From positions 745,001 through 809,000 of the forward strand of contig JACSYO010001716.1 in the NCBI GenBank assembly GCA_016806645.1: 64,000 nucleotides of DNA. Reading direction: 5' to 3'. Positions within the stretch are counted from its first letter, which is position 1; every line of letters starts with the position of its first letter. This DNA comes from Ophiodon elongatus (taxonomy: Eukaryota > Chordata > Actinopteri > Perciformes > Hexagrammidae). Both the position numbers and the translations under genes were made by a program. Below are positions 13,695-24,619 of this stretch, one piece after another. A model generated the notes under the pieces. It had not been told where the DNA came from, ran no database searches, and worked only from the letters and a program-made list of their open reading frames with translations.

Positions 13695-14176
13695 TGAAAA
13701 CAATCTGGTTCCTCTGCCTCCTTTTAGGGCTCCTAACGGCACTTGGAAGATTCCGATGCGTCCGTCGGAAAAAACGACCAATCAGAGCCGAGGAGTCTCT
13801 AACGAAGCTGCCGAACACTGCTCATGAACGCCGATCAAACTGTCAAACTAGGCAGCGCAAATCAAATATGAATCAACATTCTTAAACATATTGTAATAAC
13901 TGTTTAGCTGTAATTTAGAAAGTTTGAGACCCTGCTGCCATGTTGAAAACGGTCAAACCAAAACCAAGCTCCGCCCACCGCCCGGAGGAAACCTCATTTT
14001 AAAGATAACAGTAACCTTGTGGAATCTTTCAAACGCAATTTCAAAAGCACTAAAAAGGAAAAATTGCCTTTTTCAGAGATTATCTATCTCAAGTTCTATT
14101 GTCAGAATATAGTGACATATTGAGCTATATATGACAAAAAGTTATTTTTTAATCAAAGTTACCAACTACAGCTTTA
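13695..14176. repeat. Probable old dispersed repeat next to the stk35 3' end
   Basis: Blocks such as GAGATTATCTATCTC, ATATAGTGACATATTGAGC and ATCAAAGTTACCAACTACAGC recall a common fish repeat that ends in CAGCTTTAA. No coding. This rests on memory of the repeat, not on a second copy in this window. Confidence 0.35.
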
Positions 14177-14221
14177 AAGAGAGCATTCATAATAACACTG
14201 ATGAGTGATCAAGGAAGTCGA

Positions 14222-14234
14222 GCTTACCTGGGAA
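14222..14234 (-). other. stk35: Strong splice donor in the stk35 3' UTR
   Basis: On the minus strand the sequence reads CCCAG then GTAAGC, with the exon/intron boundary after 14228. This is 74 nt past the last base of the stk35 stop codon (14302). It fits the donor consensus well and suggests that stk35 has a noncoding last exon further left. No acceptor could be chosen with confidence; pyrimidine-rich minus-strand stretches ending in AG occur near 2086 and 3207. If used, the intron lies beyond the usual 50-55 nt limit for nonsense-mediated decay. Confidence 0.5.
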
Positions 14235-14301
14235 GGAAAGGGGTCCCTTCTTTGACTGGTCAGGGTAAAAAAGAGGGGAGGTTTTGGGAAGGTGGGGGCC
14301 G

Positions 14302-17300
14302 TCACGCAGCACACGTGACTTGGTCCATCCGCACCTCCAGCTGGAAGGCGTCTGGTCGGTCCTGAGGGTTGACTGCAAGCATGTCCTGGAGGAGTTTCTT
14401 CACCCCCTCGGACATGGAGCTCCTGGCCTTCTGAGGGATGTGGAGAACCATCTTGGGGTTCTCCAACAGAGCCTCCCCGACAGGTACAATCTCTGTGCCC
14501 TGCCGTATGTAGGTGCCCAGCAGTTCGCGCTTGGACTCTGCGTCGATGAAGGTGATCCGCTCGATCATCGCCCAGATGATGATGCCCAGCGCGAAGATGT
14601 CGGCCTTGGCCGTGTAGTGGCCCTCCCACACCTCGGGGGCCATGTAGAAGTCCGAGCCGCAGGCCGACGACAACCAGAACTTGTTTATGTTGATGATGTT
14701 GTTCTGGTTGCTGCCTCTGCCGCCCGCCCCCGCTGCGGGGCGTTCCTCGCAGTTCTTGGAGTTGAGGCCCGCGCAAACTTTACTGAGTCCGAAGTCGGCC
14801 ACTTTGAGAACGGGCGAGCCGGATTTCTGCGAGATGAGGATGTTGTCCGGCTTCAGGTCCCGGTGGACGATGTTGTTCTTGTGCAGGAACGCCACGGCGC
14901 TCGTCAGCTGGCGCATAAAGCTCCGGTTGGTCTGGGGGTCGGGCCGGCGGGACAAGATGTACTGGTTGAGGTCCCCGCCCTCGCAGAACTCCATGACGAA
15001 CCAGAGGTAGCACGGCTCCTCCGGGTGACCCAGGATGCGCTCCCCTGCGGAGGGCAGATTGAAGATAGACAGGTACGACCCGATTAGTGAGATATTCAAA
15101 CCGTGACATTTAGTCTGTTCATGAGGAGCTCAAACCAGCGGCGCTCCATGCCAGCAGCATGACGAATACAGTGCTGCTTTCACTATCATTGCAGCACAGT
15201 ATTAGTCATGCTAATTATATTACAACTGGGCTGTGAGATTCTGAGGCCAGAGACCCAACTGATCTTTACGCTTCGATGAGTTCCGATGCGGCTGAAACTA
15301 AGAATAAGTCCTCCACAGGTTTGAGGAGAAACGGGTACTTTGATGCTGTGGTTCTCATCCTGACAAAAACCAAAACCCCTTTCAGAGGTTTGTAATCTGA
15401 GCCGCTTTAAAGAGAGTCGCCTTTGCAGACTACATTTCAACCTGTTTGAAATGGTCAACCTCTTCCATTAAACTCTGAGGGGGAACCCTGATGGTCAGAC
15501 TGTAAAATGATGGGCATTATACTGTATAAACACTACATGCAATAAGCTGATATCAGCTGATAAATCGGCCTGGACGATTAATCAATCAGGCTCCAATAGA
15601 CGCTGGAGATTTTTCTCATATATCAATTCCTTAATATATAAAATATAGCTTTGAGGTAACAGTGAAACTTGGCTTTCAAATGTCCAAACAGCCCCCCCCC
15701 CCACACACACACACACACACACACTGCCCTGACATCACTCTCTATTGCTGTTGACTACTTGGCTTTACACTTTAGAAACTAGGTCAAACAGACCAAAACA
15801 AACAGGTAAGAGGGCAAAAAGAGATAAAAACAAATCCTTTGAGTTGTTAATCCTACAACCATCCCGTATTGCCGTGAAAAGATGTCGGCTCAAGATTAAT
15901 ATTTCATTTCAAAAGCCCGAATGGTGACACTTATGTAACAGCCAGGCTATTAAAAGAAAAGGGAAAAAAAAATACTGTACAGATTCAGTTTTTAACTGCA
16001 CAGGTCCACATCGGTATTTCATTTTTATTTTTATTTGAAATCCTCTGAAGATATATCCATTTCTATGAGGCGTGCTGGGCAATAACAAAGGAAGTGGGAA
16101 TTAGGTCAAACTGGATTGGTGACAACCATGATACAAACAGCAACGTATGGGGTGGTTTCGGTTGTTTATTTATTTTTGGTTGGGAAAAAAAATAAAAGCA
16201 GCTTCCATAAAATAAATCCGCACCATTTCCCTGTAACGTCCCACATCACACTGTAACGTCACCGGTGAGTGTCGGGAACGTTACGCTACAAGCAACGGGC
16301 TCGCGTGCTGCCAAGTAGTACACGGTGTTCTCTTGCGGGCTGAGGGAAACACAGTGTCCTCTCTGTGCCTCCTATAGGCAACCTATAGCGACGTCAGCGG
16401 GCCCAGGGGCCCAGGGGCCCAGAAGGAAGGACCGTTACTCTTAAATTCACTAAATCATGTTTCAGTCAATGAGGCTGAAGTGCAGACGTAGCAGTATTTG
16501 TTGTATTCATCCGTGCTGCAGTAAAGCAAAACAGACCACCCCCACCCCCATCTATATATCTATACAGATATATATATATATATAATGCGTGTTTACATGC
16601 ACTGAAAAGACATTTAACCACTTCCCTTTCTCAGCATGAGCCAGCACAGCCTTTAATACTAGGGCTCAAAAAGGGATTTAGAGCTTAAGCTGCCAAAACC
16701 ACTGCCAATTTGTTGTACATTAATATACATGCATCTGGAGTAGGGGGCACTTAAAGATATATATTTTCTGCAGCTCCCAAAATGATGCATTATGTCATCA
16801 TGTGTGGTATTGGTGAAGAAGTTTGACAGGGGCCCGCATACCTTTGAGTGAGGTCTCCACCAGGCGCAGGTACTGCTTGGACCTCTTGTTTCCGTGGCTC
16901 ATCTTCTGCGCCAGGCCCTTCTTCTGCAGGACGCACTCCTCCAGCTGGACCACGTTCTGGTGCCGGTTCTCGAGGCTCGTCAGCGCCCAGAACTCGGCCA
17001 GCGCCAGCTCTACGTTTTCCGGAGCGTCGCACTGGAGCCTCTTCACCGCCACCCTAGCCCCCGTTTTGCGGGCCACGGCCTCGTAAACCACCCCGTAGCT
17101 CCCCCGGCCGACCTCCCGCAGCAGGCTGTAGCGCGGAGACACCGCCACGGCGGGCTCCAGCCGGTCGTTCCGGAGGAAGCTAATGGAGAAGCAGTCGTCG
17201 TCGTCCTCCTCCTCCACCTCCTCCTCCATGGGATCCGTACGGTTGTTGTCCTCCACCGTCAGGGAGCGGAGGACTTTGCCCGCCTCGCGCTTCATCTTCA

Positions 17301-17400
17301 CGGCCACGCTCCGCCTGCAGCCCCGCACGCCGCCGCTTACCTGTCTCCTCTTCTTCCCGTCGCAAATATCCATAACTTCTTCTTTGTTGAAAGTAAGCAT
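14302..17400 (-). CDS. stk35: STK35-type nuclear serine/threonine kinase (two coding exons)
   Basis: Coding exons are 17400-16842 and 15044-14302; the 1,797-bp intron has GT/AG ends. They join in frame (AAA G|GG gives Lys-Gly) into 433 residues ending in TGA. The ATG is the first in-frame Met after an in-frame TAA 18 bases upstream. Residues 1-90 are a basic then acidic tail (EEE/DDDD at 59-69). The kinase domain has the glycine loop GRGSYG at 98-103, VAVK with lysine 120, HRD at 247-249, DFG at 270-272 and APE at 322-324, so all catalytic residues are present. A Gly/Ala/Asn-rich insert lies in the activation loop (about 281-307). The ends LVETSLKGERILG and RMDQVTCAA match STK35 (CLIK1) rather than its paralogue PDIK1L. 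Known for the family: a nuclear kinase linked to actin/CLP-36 and cell-cycle control. Its closeness to pdyn supports the assignment. The N-terminal length differs from human. Confidence 0.93.
15045..16841 (-). other. stk35: stk35 intron
   Basis: The donor is AAAG|GTATGC and the acceptor is TCCGCAG|GGGAGCGC (minus strand). The intron holds a (CA)n tract at 15702-15724 after a run of C, a (TA)n tract near 16568-16583, and a threefold GGGCCCA-type repeat at 16399-16421. No other gene is seen inside it. Confidence 0.85.
15702..15724. repeat. (CA)n microsatellite in the stk35 intron
   Basis: About eleven CA units follow a run of C. Confidence 0.9.
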
Positions 17401-17559
17401 GAAGGGAGGACGTGTTTATCTCTCATTACTTAAACTCTAAACTAATAAAGTTTGACGTCCTTACGTCTGTCTGGTTGACGGTCGGAGAGGTTAAACGCCA
17501 GCCTGTCAGCAGCGTGGAGCTTTGTCGCTGTTGGTGACGAAAAGTAGGGACCAGTTTAC

Positions 17560-17710
17560 CTTCATAGACAAAATGTCCCAGCTCCCAAAGTACACACGGT
17601 GAACAGAGGGCGTGGTCTTCTCTGCAGCCACGCGGTGATTGGCGGGGGGAGGAAACCGCTCGCGGAGATCCCGTTTTGGTGAAAAGGGGGTGGAGCACCG
17701 TGCTCGGAGC
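17560..17710 (-). promoter_or_regulatory. stk35: Probable stk35 promoter / 5' UTR
   Basis: This GC-rich stretch lies 160-310 bp upstream of the stk35 start. On the minus strand it carries a CCAAT box directly beside a GC box (CCCCGCCAATCAC, about 17636-17648). No TATA box is visible, which fits a housekeeping-type promoter. The transcription start is not defined. Confidence 0.4.
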
Positions 17711-17893
17711 ACGCTACCTTTGTTTTTATTTTGAAATAGGACACCAGTCGTGATAGTGGTCCGTTATCAGGGCAGGGTTGTAGTTTGAAATGCTTATCAG
17801 AGTAAATTATACAGAGTAGTATAGGTAAAGAAACAGAGAGGGGCGGGTTCACGTTTACACCTTGTGCAGAGACCCGCGCATGGGAAAAGTGTG

Positions 17894-17921
17894 CTCCTCC
17901 TCCTCCTCCTCCTCCTCCTCC
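17894..17921. repeat. (CTC)n microsatellite upstream of stk35
   Basis: Nine CTC units, about 500 bp upstream of the stk35 ATG. Confidence 0.9.
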
Positions 17922-18126
17922 ACATAGCTTACCTCAGCATCAGGTGTGACAAAACAGAGGTATCCATGGGAATACTAAGGTTATTAAGAGTGCCATCTCA
18001 GGAAGTTCGAGCAACACAGATACAGTTTTCAAAATATTGTAATAGTTTATAGATAATATAATATATAGTTATTCTGTTACCTGTTTGTCAACTGTACTTA
18101 CATTTTTATTTCATTGCATAATTTCG

Positions 18127-18350
18127 TCACCTTCCTAAAATAATGGCCAAAAATTATTCTGTTGCCTAAATCATCTCCTCATGATGCTGGCCACCTCTGG
18201 TAAAATCGCTTACATCCTCAGTTGAACAGATCATGCGATTCTACCCCTGTAGTATAATGGCCTAAGTTAAGAGTGTGACTTAGGCCGTTTTATTTTGTGT
18301 TTTCTGAAAAACCTAAAAAAATGATATGGGCCATTATTTTAGGAAGGTGA
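18127..18350. mobile_element. 224-bp element with perfect 22-bp inverted ends (MITE-like)
   Basis: Positions 18127-18148 (TCACCTTCCTAAAATAATGG plus CC) are the exact reverse complement of 18329-18350. Inside, GGCCTAAGT (18259-18267) and ACTTAGGCC (18278-18286) form a second perfect inverted pair, and the inner part of the end motif, ATAATGGCC, recurs at 18254-18262. There is no coding capacity. This is the shape of a non-autonomous DNA transposon, or of a foldback structure. Target-site duplications are not clear. Confidence 0.65.
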
Positions 18351-18398
18351 AGATTTGTAATATATAGATATATCTATATATAGATATAGATATAGACA

Positions 18399-18419
18399 AC
18401 AGTTAACTGTTATCTACAA

Positions 18420-18482
<63 letters not shown>

Positions 18483-18492
18483 GGTTGACTGT
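18399..18492. repeat. (TA)n(GA)n tract framed by inverted 17-mers
   Basis: TA repeats (18421-18443) pass into GA repeats (18444-18478). The tract is flanked by 18399-18415 and 18476-18492, which are inverted copies with two mismatches (ACAGTTAACTGTTATCT on the left). Confidence 0.85.
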
Positions 18493-18499
18493 AAACTCT

Positions 18500-20860
18500 A
18501 CAGAGATTGGTAAAACAATTGCGAAATGTACAAGGAAATACAGTATACGGTATCATATCCAAGACACAAAAGTGGTATAAATGCAATGTAGTTCATTTGT
18601 GCATACATTTAATTGAAGGTGATCCATTTAACACCTTGGAAATGTCTGTAATGTATATATTGTATATTTGTTAAAATAGCCTGCAGCATAGTATGGACAT
18701 GTGTACTATGAGCATATGTTGACAAAAACAAATAATCTTAAATGTTCATTAAATCTCTGACAAATTATTTTTGCATTTATAAAATAGTAATAGGTCCTTC
18801 CCTCATTTGAGATCCCAGATGTGTCAAAGAGGCACACCCAAATTGACCAACTTAGATTGGTTACATGTTTATTAAAGAGCAACTTATCGCCCCCTTAAAA
18901 TCTTTTTTGCTGACCTTCAGTGGTTTAACTTCTCACATGGCACAGGCCATCTTGGCCATCTAAGTCATGTTCTATTCATTAGTTTTCTTTTTTTCTCCTT
19001 TGTTTACTTCTTTTCTCTTTTTTCAAAATTGATCCGAGGGAAGGTCCAATGTGTAAGTCACATCTGTTTAATTTCTATTATCTGGGTTTTCTGCTGTATG
19101 TGCACAAATAAAAAAAACAAAACTACAAAAAAGACGAGCAGGGATTTGCTGATTTGAGAAGTTGACGTGATCAAATTATGACTTGTTAGTGGCCATGCTA
19201 GTCCTCGCTATTCCTTACACCCAAACAAGCCCAGAGGGCCCTTTGCTTTGCTAGCAGGGCTAAAAACCCAGCACTGTCAGATAAAAACAAGTCCTGCCTT
19301 TGTACTATGCCATCCCATTGTGGCAGTCACTGCCCTGCATACCAGGCTGGCTGGACTTAGAGAGCAGACCGTCTATTGTCACAGCTCAGTGGCCAGAAAA
19401 GCTTTATTTGTGGCTCTAATCAAAAGGGGAATTCACTGAGGCTTAGGCCACTGCACTGCAATCAGCAGGAATCTGACTGAGGGTACAGCTTTATAGACTC
19501 TTCTCTTTGCATTGCAATGCATACTCAGTTTATTCATCAAGTCTTCTGAAAATGTTGAACATATTTAAATATCCAAATGAGGCATTATCTTTTCAAATGT
19601 CTTCATTTACATACATATTCAAAACAGAAATGTGAACATTGGCTAAAGCCAGGTTCAAAATTCTTGTTTCATTTTGTTGACATGATAGAGTCAAAGGTTT
19701 TTGCAGAGGGGGTTTGGGATATCTCTTTGTATCACTCCATGAATTAGAAAATACTGTCAACAGCCATAAAAAAGTCTGCATGTTTTTAGTACAGAAAACA
19801 AGAGGAGAGGGACGGGCGTGACATGCTACAAAGGTATTCAGCCAGAACCGAACTAGGGATGTTGCCGTTGTACTGCATGCACCAAGACCATTCAGCTGTG
19901 GAGGGTTCAGGGTTTTTTTAATCATATCCACGTCGATATGTTTTTAATGGATCCCCACTTTGTTCAAAGTCGACCCTTCAGCGTCAAACTTGTAACATGC
20001 ATACATTTTTACAGAATTGATATAACAGAATATAGTAATATAACACTGCAGTGCGCAGCCATTTGTAATTTAGAGTGTAGATTAATCTGTCTGTGTAACA
20101 CGGATTAGGGCTAACGTTAGCTAGCTCTCTCTCCATGGTTGTCAGGAGGTGGCACCAATTGTCAAATTGTATAACGTTCTGCCCTCTACAAGTCTGGACC
20201 TTCATGGTACTTGTTACTTTTCTTTGTCAATGTACAAAGTTAGCATTTGCACTTTGTTTAGCTAACGTTAGCTAGCAGTATCTCTGCCGAGACGTCCTAC
20301 ATTCATAAGCAGATAAAACTGCTAACGTTAGTCAGAAATAATTCTTGTGATGGTGGAAAGGAAACAGATGGGGAGCTGCAGTGTTGGTGAGCCATGGCAA
20401 ATGTTACAGCCTCTTCAGCTTAAATGCTGTCATGATGTGCATGCTAGCTAATAATACAGGCTAGATGGCAAGTATGAAGGTAGATCAGAGGCAAACTGCA
20501 GGCCTTGTAGCATACGGTTCAGTCCTGTATTTACCCACCTCTGACAGGTCATACCATTGAGTCTGACCAGTTATTATCGGAGCCATTAATAATTTCATCT
20601 GGTTATAATTGCAGCCCGGATCGGCGTTAACTTTGGTCATGTATCATGATTTAGCCATCTTGAGTTAAGAATAAGAGCTCAAAAACAAGGACAAACATTT
20701 AAACAATTAATAACAGTCAACATCACATAATGTGATGAGACTACAGCCGGGAGGAGAGCGGACGGCCGTTCCGGAGACGGAGGCGTACGGGTCTGGTGCC
20801 TGCTCTGCCAACACAGTCTCACGGCAGTTTGTGATTGGTTTCATGTACACGGACACAAAG
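18500..20860. other. Noncoding intergenic sequence
   Basis: No exon recognised. The part at 19200-19500 looks unique and GC-balanced; the rest is AT-rich. Several GCTAACGTTAGCT palindromes occur at 20110-20330. Confidence 0.5.
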
Positions 20861-21045
20861 TGCTCATTTATTTTCTTCTTTTTCGGGGTGAAATTGCGTT
20901 ACAAAACGAAAGTTAGGTTTAGGAAAAAGATCATTGTTGGGCTTAAATTAACTACGTACAGTTACGTTTGGGCAACAAAACCACTGAGGTTTAAAACTGC
21001 TACAAAAGTTACATTTAGGCAGCAACACTTGTTGAGTTTGTTGGA
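20861..21045 (+). repeat. Dispersed repeat, TTAGGTTTAGG / GGCAACAAAACCAC type
   Basis: It has the motif series GTTAGGTTTAGGAAAAAGATC, GGGCAACAAAACCACTGAGG and ACATTTAGGCAGCAAC, shared with copies near 31367 and 34590. The 144-residue open frame across it is not considered a gene. Confidence 0.55.
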
Positions 21046-22532
21046 CCCATACCTTTCCCCTCCCACCTTCTTAACCGGTCTTTCTCAATATTTAATTGAT
21101 GACCCTTGCACAGTCACGTGGATGCGTGTAATTTGTGCGTCCACCACAAAAAGGGATTGTAATTGACTTTCCATTGGCATTGTTTTTGCTCTGAGCGACA
21201 CGATAAAGACGGATTCCTGTCCATGTATACAAAACCAATAGATTGCATTTTGTGACTATTTCACGAGCCGCCATGATACTGGGCTGGCTCTCCTCCTGGC
21301 AAGATAGACTCCCAGCGATAAGGAGTTAGGTGGAGGGACCGTAGGGTGTGACTCTTGTCCCATTTATGGTCTGTTAAACTGTAAATTCATCAAATTTAGT
21401 GCCTCATGCCATATCGCTACTGTAGTTGTCATATTTGTCGACCCTGTGTCAAAGCTTGAACCTGGGACTGAAGTTACACTTTAAAGTGTAAAAAGTAAAA
21501 CCACTAAATGCTCAATTTAATATTACTCAATATTATTAGATTATTATTACGGATGCATTAATGTGTACGTAGCATATTACTGCTGTAAGTGGAGTTAATT
21601 TCAACTATTTCATATACTGTTGGCCTGTTAAATCTATAATAGTGACCCTATTTTATAAGATTTATTTAGAGAAAAAAATCATAGTTTGTCAAGTAAAATA
21701 GCTGTGAAGTAAACAAGTAAAAAGAGTTAAAGAATGTTCCCTCTGAAAAGTAGCGGAGTAGAAATATAAAGTCGCAAGAAATGGAAGTTTTCAAGCTGCT
21801 GTTAGAAGAGGAACATCTGAGGAAAAAAGGAGAATTTAGTAGGCTACTTCAATGACAAGTGGTATGTACAGTCAATGTCTTTCTGATGGAATGTGATTGT
21901 TCTTACTGTTCTTGCTGTTCACGCCCCCTGACGGCCAGAAAGACGTCTAAGAATCTAATCTAATAAAAGAAGAGATGCACAAAGCCTTTTTAGATGCAGG
22001 AATCCTCTTTTTGACCATTACACATAATGTGAGGCGTCTCACTGTCATGAGCTCACAGTAACGGAGACGGTGAGGACTGGAAAAGCATGCAGCCCTGACC
22101 TCTTGTGGATGAGCGGGAATAACATCATGCTGATTGCAATTTACAGAATTGTTTTTCACCTGCTGAGAAACGAGTGTACTGAGAAAGCATTAAAAGAAGA
22201 ATGAGCGTAATTAGGACGACCTCTTCCACATGTCTGGGCTCCACCCTCGCCGGAGATGAAGCTCTGGAGAACGCACTAAAGTACTTTTATGAAAATGATC
22301 AGATTTGAAAATGTTTGAGTTGCCGTATGATGCTAATGTTTGGATACAAAATTGGTTGTAAACATCAATAATTCATGTAAAATCCTTCAATCTGTATCTG
22401 AAAGAGAGCGCCAGGAGAATTAGAGCAACGTGATGGTGCTCAAGAAGAGGTGTGTGTGTGTTCAGAGAGAGACACCGTCATCAAGTGGAGCTGGATATTC
22501 ATGCTCCATTCACACTGTGTGTGTGTGCGTGT

Positions 22533-22569
<37 letters not shown>

Positions 22570-23290
22570 GCTCTGACCCTTGCCTGCAGAGGTTTTGTGT
22601 TGGAGCAGAGTTCTGGCTGTATTATTTTGCCTGTTCCGCTCCCGGATAAATATCTTTCACAAGTTTCAGGGACATTTACTTCAGCTTCTGACTCACAACA
22701 CTCACAACAACATCTCTATGCCCGGTGTTACCACGGCAACGGGAAGGACAATACCGCTGAGGTAGAACTGCACGGATGGAGATATGGTGATGCTATTGGT
22801 GTCTTTTGTCTTGAGTTTCCTCTGTGGTGAGTTTTATTATCTGGAGGTGATACAGCTCTCTGAATGCAACACGGACACCATCTGAAAGTCAGTCTGAGAT
22901 GAGATCTTTTCCATCCAACTACACATTTCTGATGGATGTCTTCATTTTTTTATTCTCAATGTATTTTGGAGGAAGAGTTTTTAACTCCATGCTGATTTAA
23001 TTATTACCCACTAGTTTCAAGATGACAGAAACACATCAAATATTACACAGAGTACAGTAATAGTACAAGAATTGTTTGGATTTTGTCCGCATGGTTGTCA
23101 ACATCCTGTTAATATGTGTGTATATGGACAGACATGGGACTCACGCGGATATATAACACGTTGATGTACCATTGTGAGCCTTAGTTCTGTTAAAAATGTG
23201 TTCATAGTTTTTTTTAAAAACGTATTTCCATTTGGGCTGAATACACTACAATGCACAGAGACAGCGGAATACAGGGATTAAATATTGGGG
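21046..23290. other. Noncoding intergenic sequence with a (TG)n tract
   Basis: A (TG)n microsatellite with interruptions fills 22517-22569. No exon was recognised. Open frames over the repeat are ignored. Confidence 0.5.
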
Positions 23291-23500
23291 AGGTGTAGTG
23301 GATTAGACACAGGTGGATCCAATCAGGGGCGGGGCAGACAATCACAAAGGCGGGAAACACACAAAGGCAGGAAGTGAAGTGTTCTGAAACGAGAGGAGAG
23401 GTAAGAAACATGAAAATAAAAAAGGGAAAGACTGAAATTACAAAATATAGTAAAACGTGACTTAAAGAACAGGTTGAGACATGACACAGACCCCAACCGT
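23290..23500 (-). mobile_element. Possible solo LTR fragment
   Basis: The run GATTAGACACAGGTGG, CCAATCAGGGGCGGGGC, AGACAATCACAAAGGCGGG and GACATGACACAGA resembles the LTR/promoter region of fish gypsy-type retroelements (CAAT and GC boxes close together). No gag or pol is seen, and no second LTR. Confidence 0.3.
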
Positions 23501-23713
23501 TTGAGGGGGATCGGGTGGTCTTTCTTTTTGCCTGAATACAAAGGTACCCTTACCTTGCACGGCAGAATCACCGTATCACATATCAGACGGAAAAAATCGA
23601 TCTTGTCAGGATTCAAGTAATGCGTTTGTGTCCGGTAGGCCACCGCTGGTCCGGAGCGCAGACCAATCAGCGTCTCTACTGCTACTGCTGTTTAGGCCCG
23701 TAGCTGCTTAGGT

Positions 23714-23896
23714 GTGCGAAACGACACGGGAGGGGGGGGGGGCAATTTGTTCGGCGTAGATGCCGCAATAGCATCAGTTATACCAGAGCTGGAGAGTATT
23801 TCTTTACTGACAGAAGAGCAAACAATGGCACTCAAAGCTTTTCTTGACAGAAAAGAGGTTTTCGCTCTTGATGGTCATGTGTCAGGTTCAATATGA
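23714..23896 (+). pseudogene. Fragment resembling the N-terminus of a RecQ-like helicase
   Basis: The frame reads LFGVDAAIASVIPELESI, then LTEEQTMALKAFLDRKEVFAL, and stops soon after. The block EEQ-x-x-ALKAFL-x-x-K-x-VFAL resembles the segment just before the Walker A motif of RecQ-type helicases that are repeated in fish genomes. The Walker A motif itself is absent: the frame departs after VFAL. It is thus a truncated exon or a retained piece of a mobile element. Recognition is by memory. Confidence 0.35.
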
Positions 23897-24619
23897 TAAA
23901 TAAAAAAAACACTAAATAACAATCAAATAATTTCATAAGCTATATTTGTGTGGTTATTATTGTAAAATATCTCTTATTAAACTCATATATATTTGTTATT
24001 GTATAGTAGTAACACTTATTTTTGTTGAATTGATAAATGATAAAAATGTGAAAAGGGATTCTTTTCTGCTGCTATGGGTCTTAAATGTGCTTTTCGGGCT
24101 TGTTGCAGTAACCTTGCTCTCTTCCATGACTTACACCCCAATACGTCACACAGGAGGAAATCAGAGGTGTGGAGTCATGTGACACCCGATAACACAGGAC
24201 TTCACGGGTTTCAGACAGGAAGCTGCTGTGCTGTTTGATTTGGATAACTGGTCAACAACTGCTGCCTCCTGCTGTCTGTGAGGAAGAACTCAAACACACA
24301 CAGTCAAGACCAGCTACTGCCTTTAAACAATGAAGACTAGGTAGATTTATGGCTGGACAGGGTCTGCAATTTCCCAGTAATATATGATATTTGTTCTGAC
24401 TGAAGTAGCTTATTACATGACATGTTGAAGCTACGTTTGAGTTAAATAATTGAGGACTGCTTTAATTTGATACATTCAACAATATAATCATGTTAGTTTC
24501 AACGCTTTCTTGTTCTGGATTATGGATTTAAACTGTTATCGTCCTACTTTAGTGCTGTGTATATGTGTCACAGTCCCAGTCAAACTGTTTTGTAGTAGCA
24601 CAAGTGCCACAAGATGACA

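Noticed and set aside
13694..13885. Short frame beginning like a signal peptide (MKTIWFLCLLLGLLTALG)
   Set aside because: Only the first 18 residues look hydrophobic; the rest is random and lies in a probable dispersed repeat.
14284..15087. 267-residue open frame on the plus strand
   Set aside because: Antisense shadow of the GC-rich stk35 kinase exon; the minus frame has all kinase motifs and matched splice sites.
20732..21166. 144-residue open frame
   Set aside because: Lies across a dispersed repeat with copies elsewhere in the window; no known domain.
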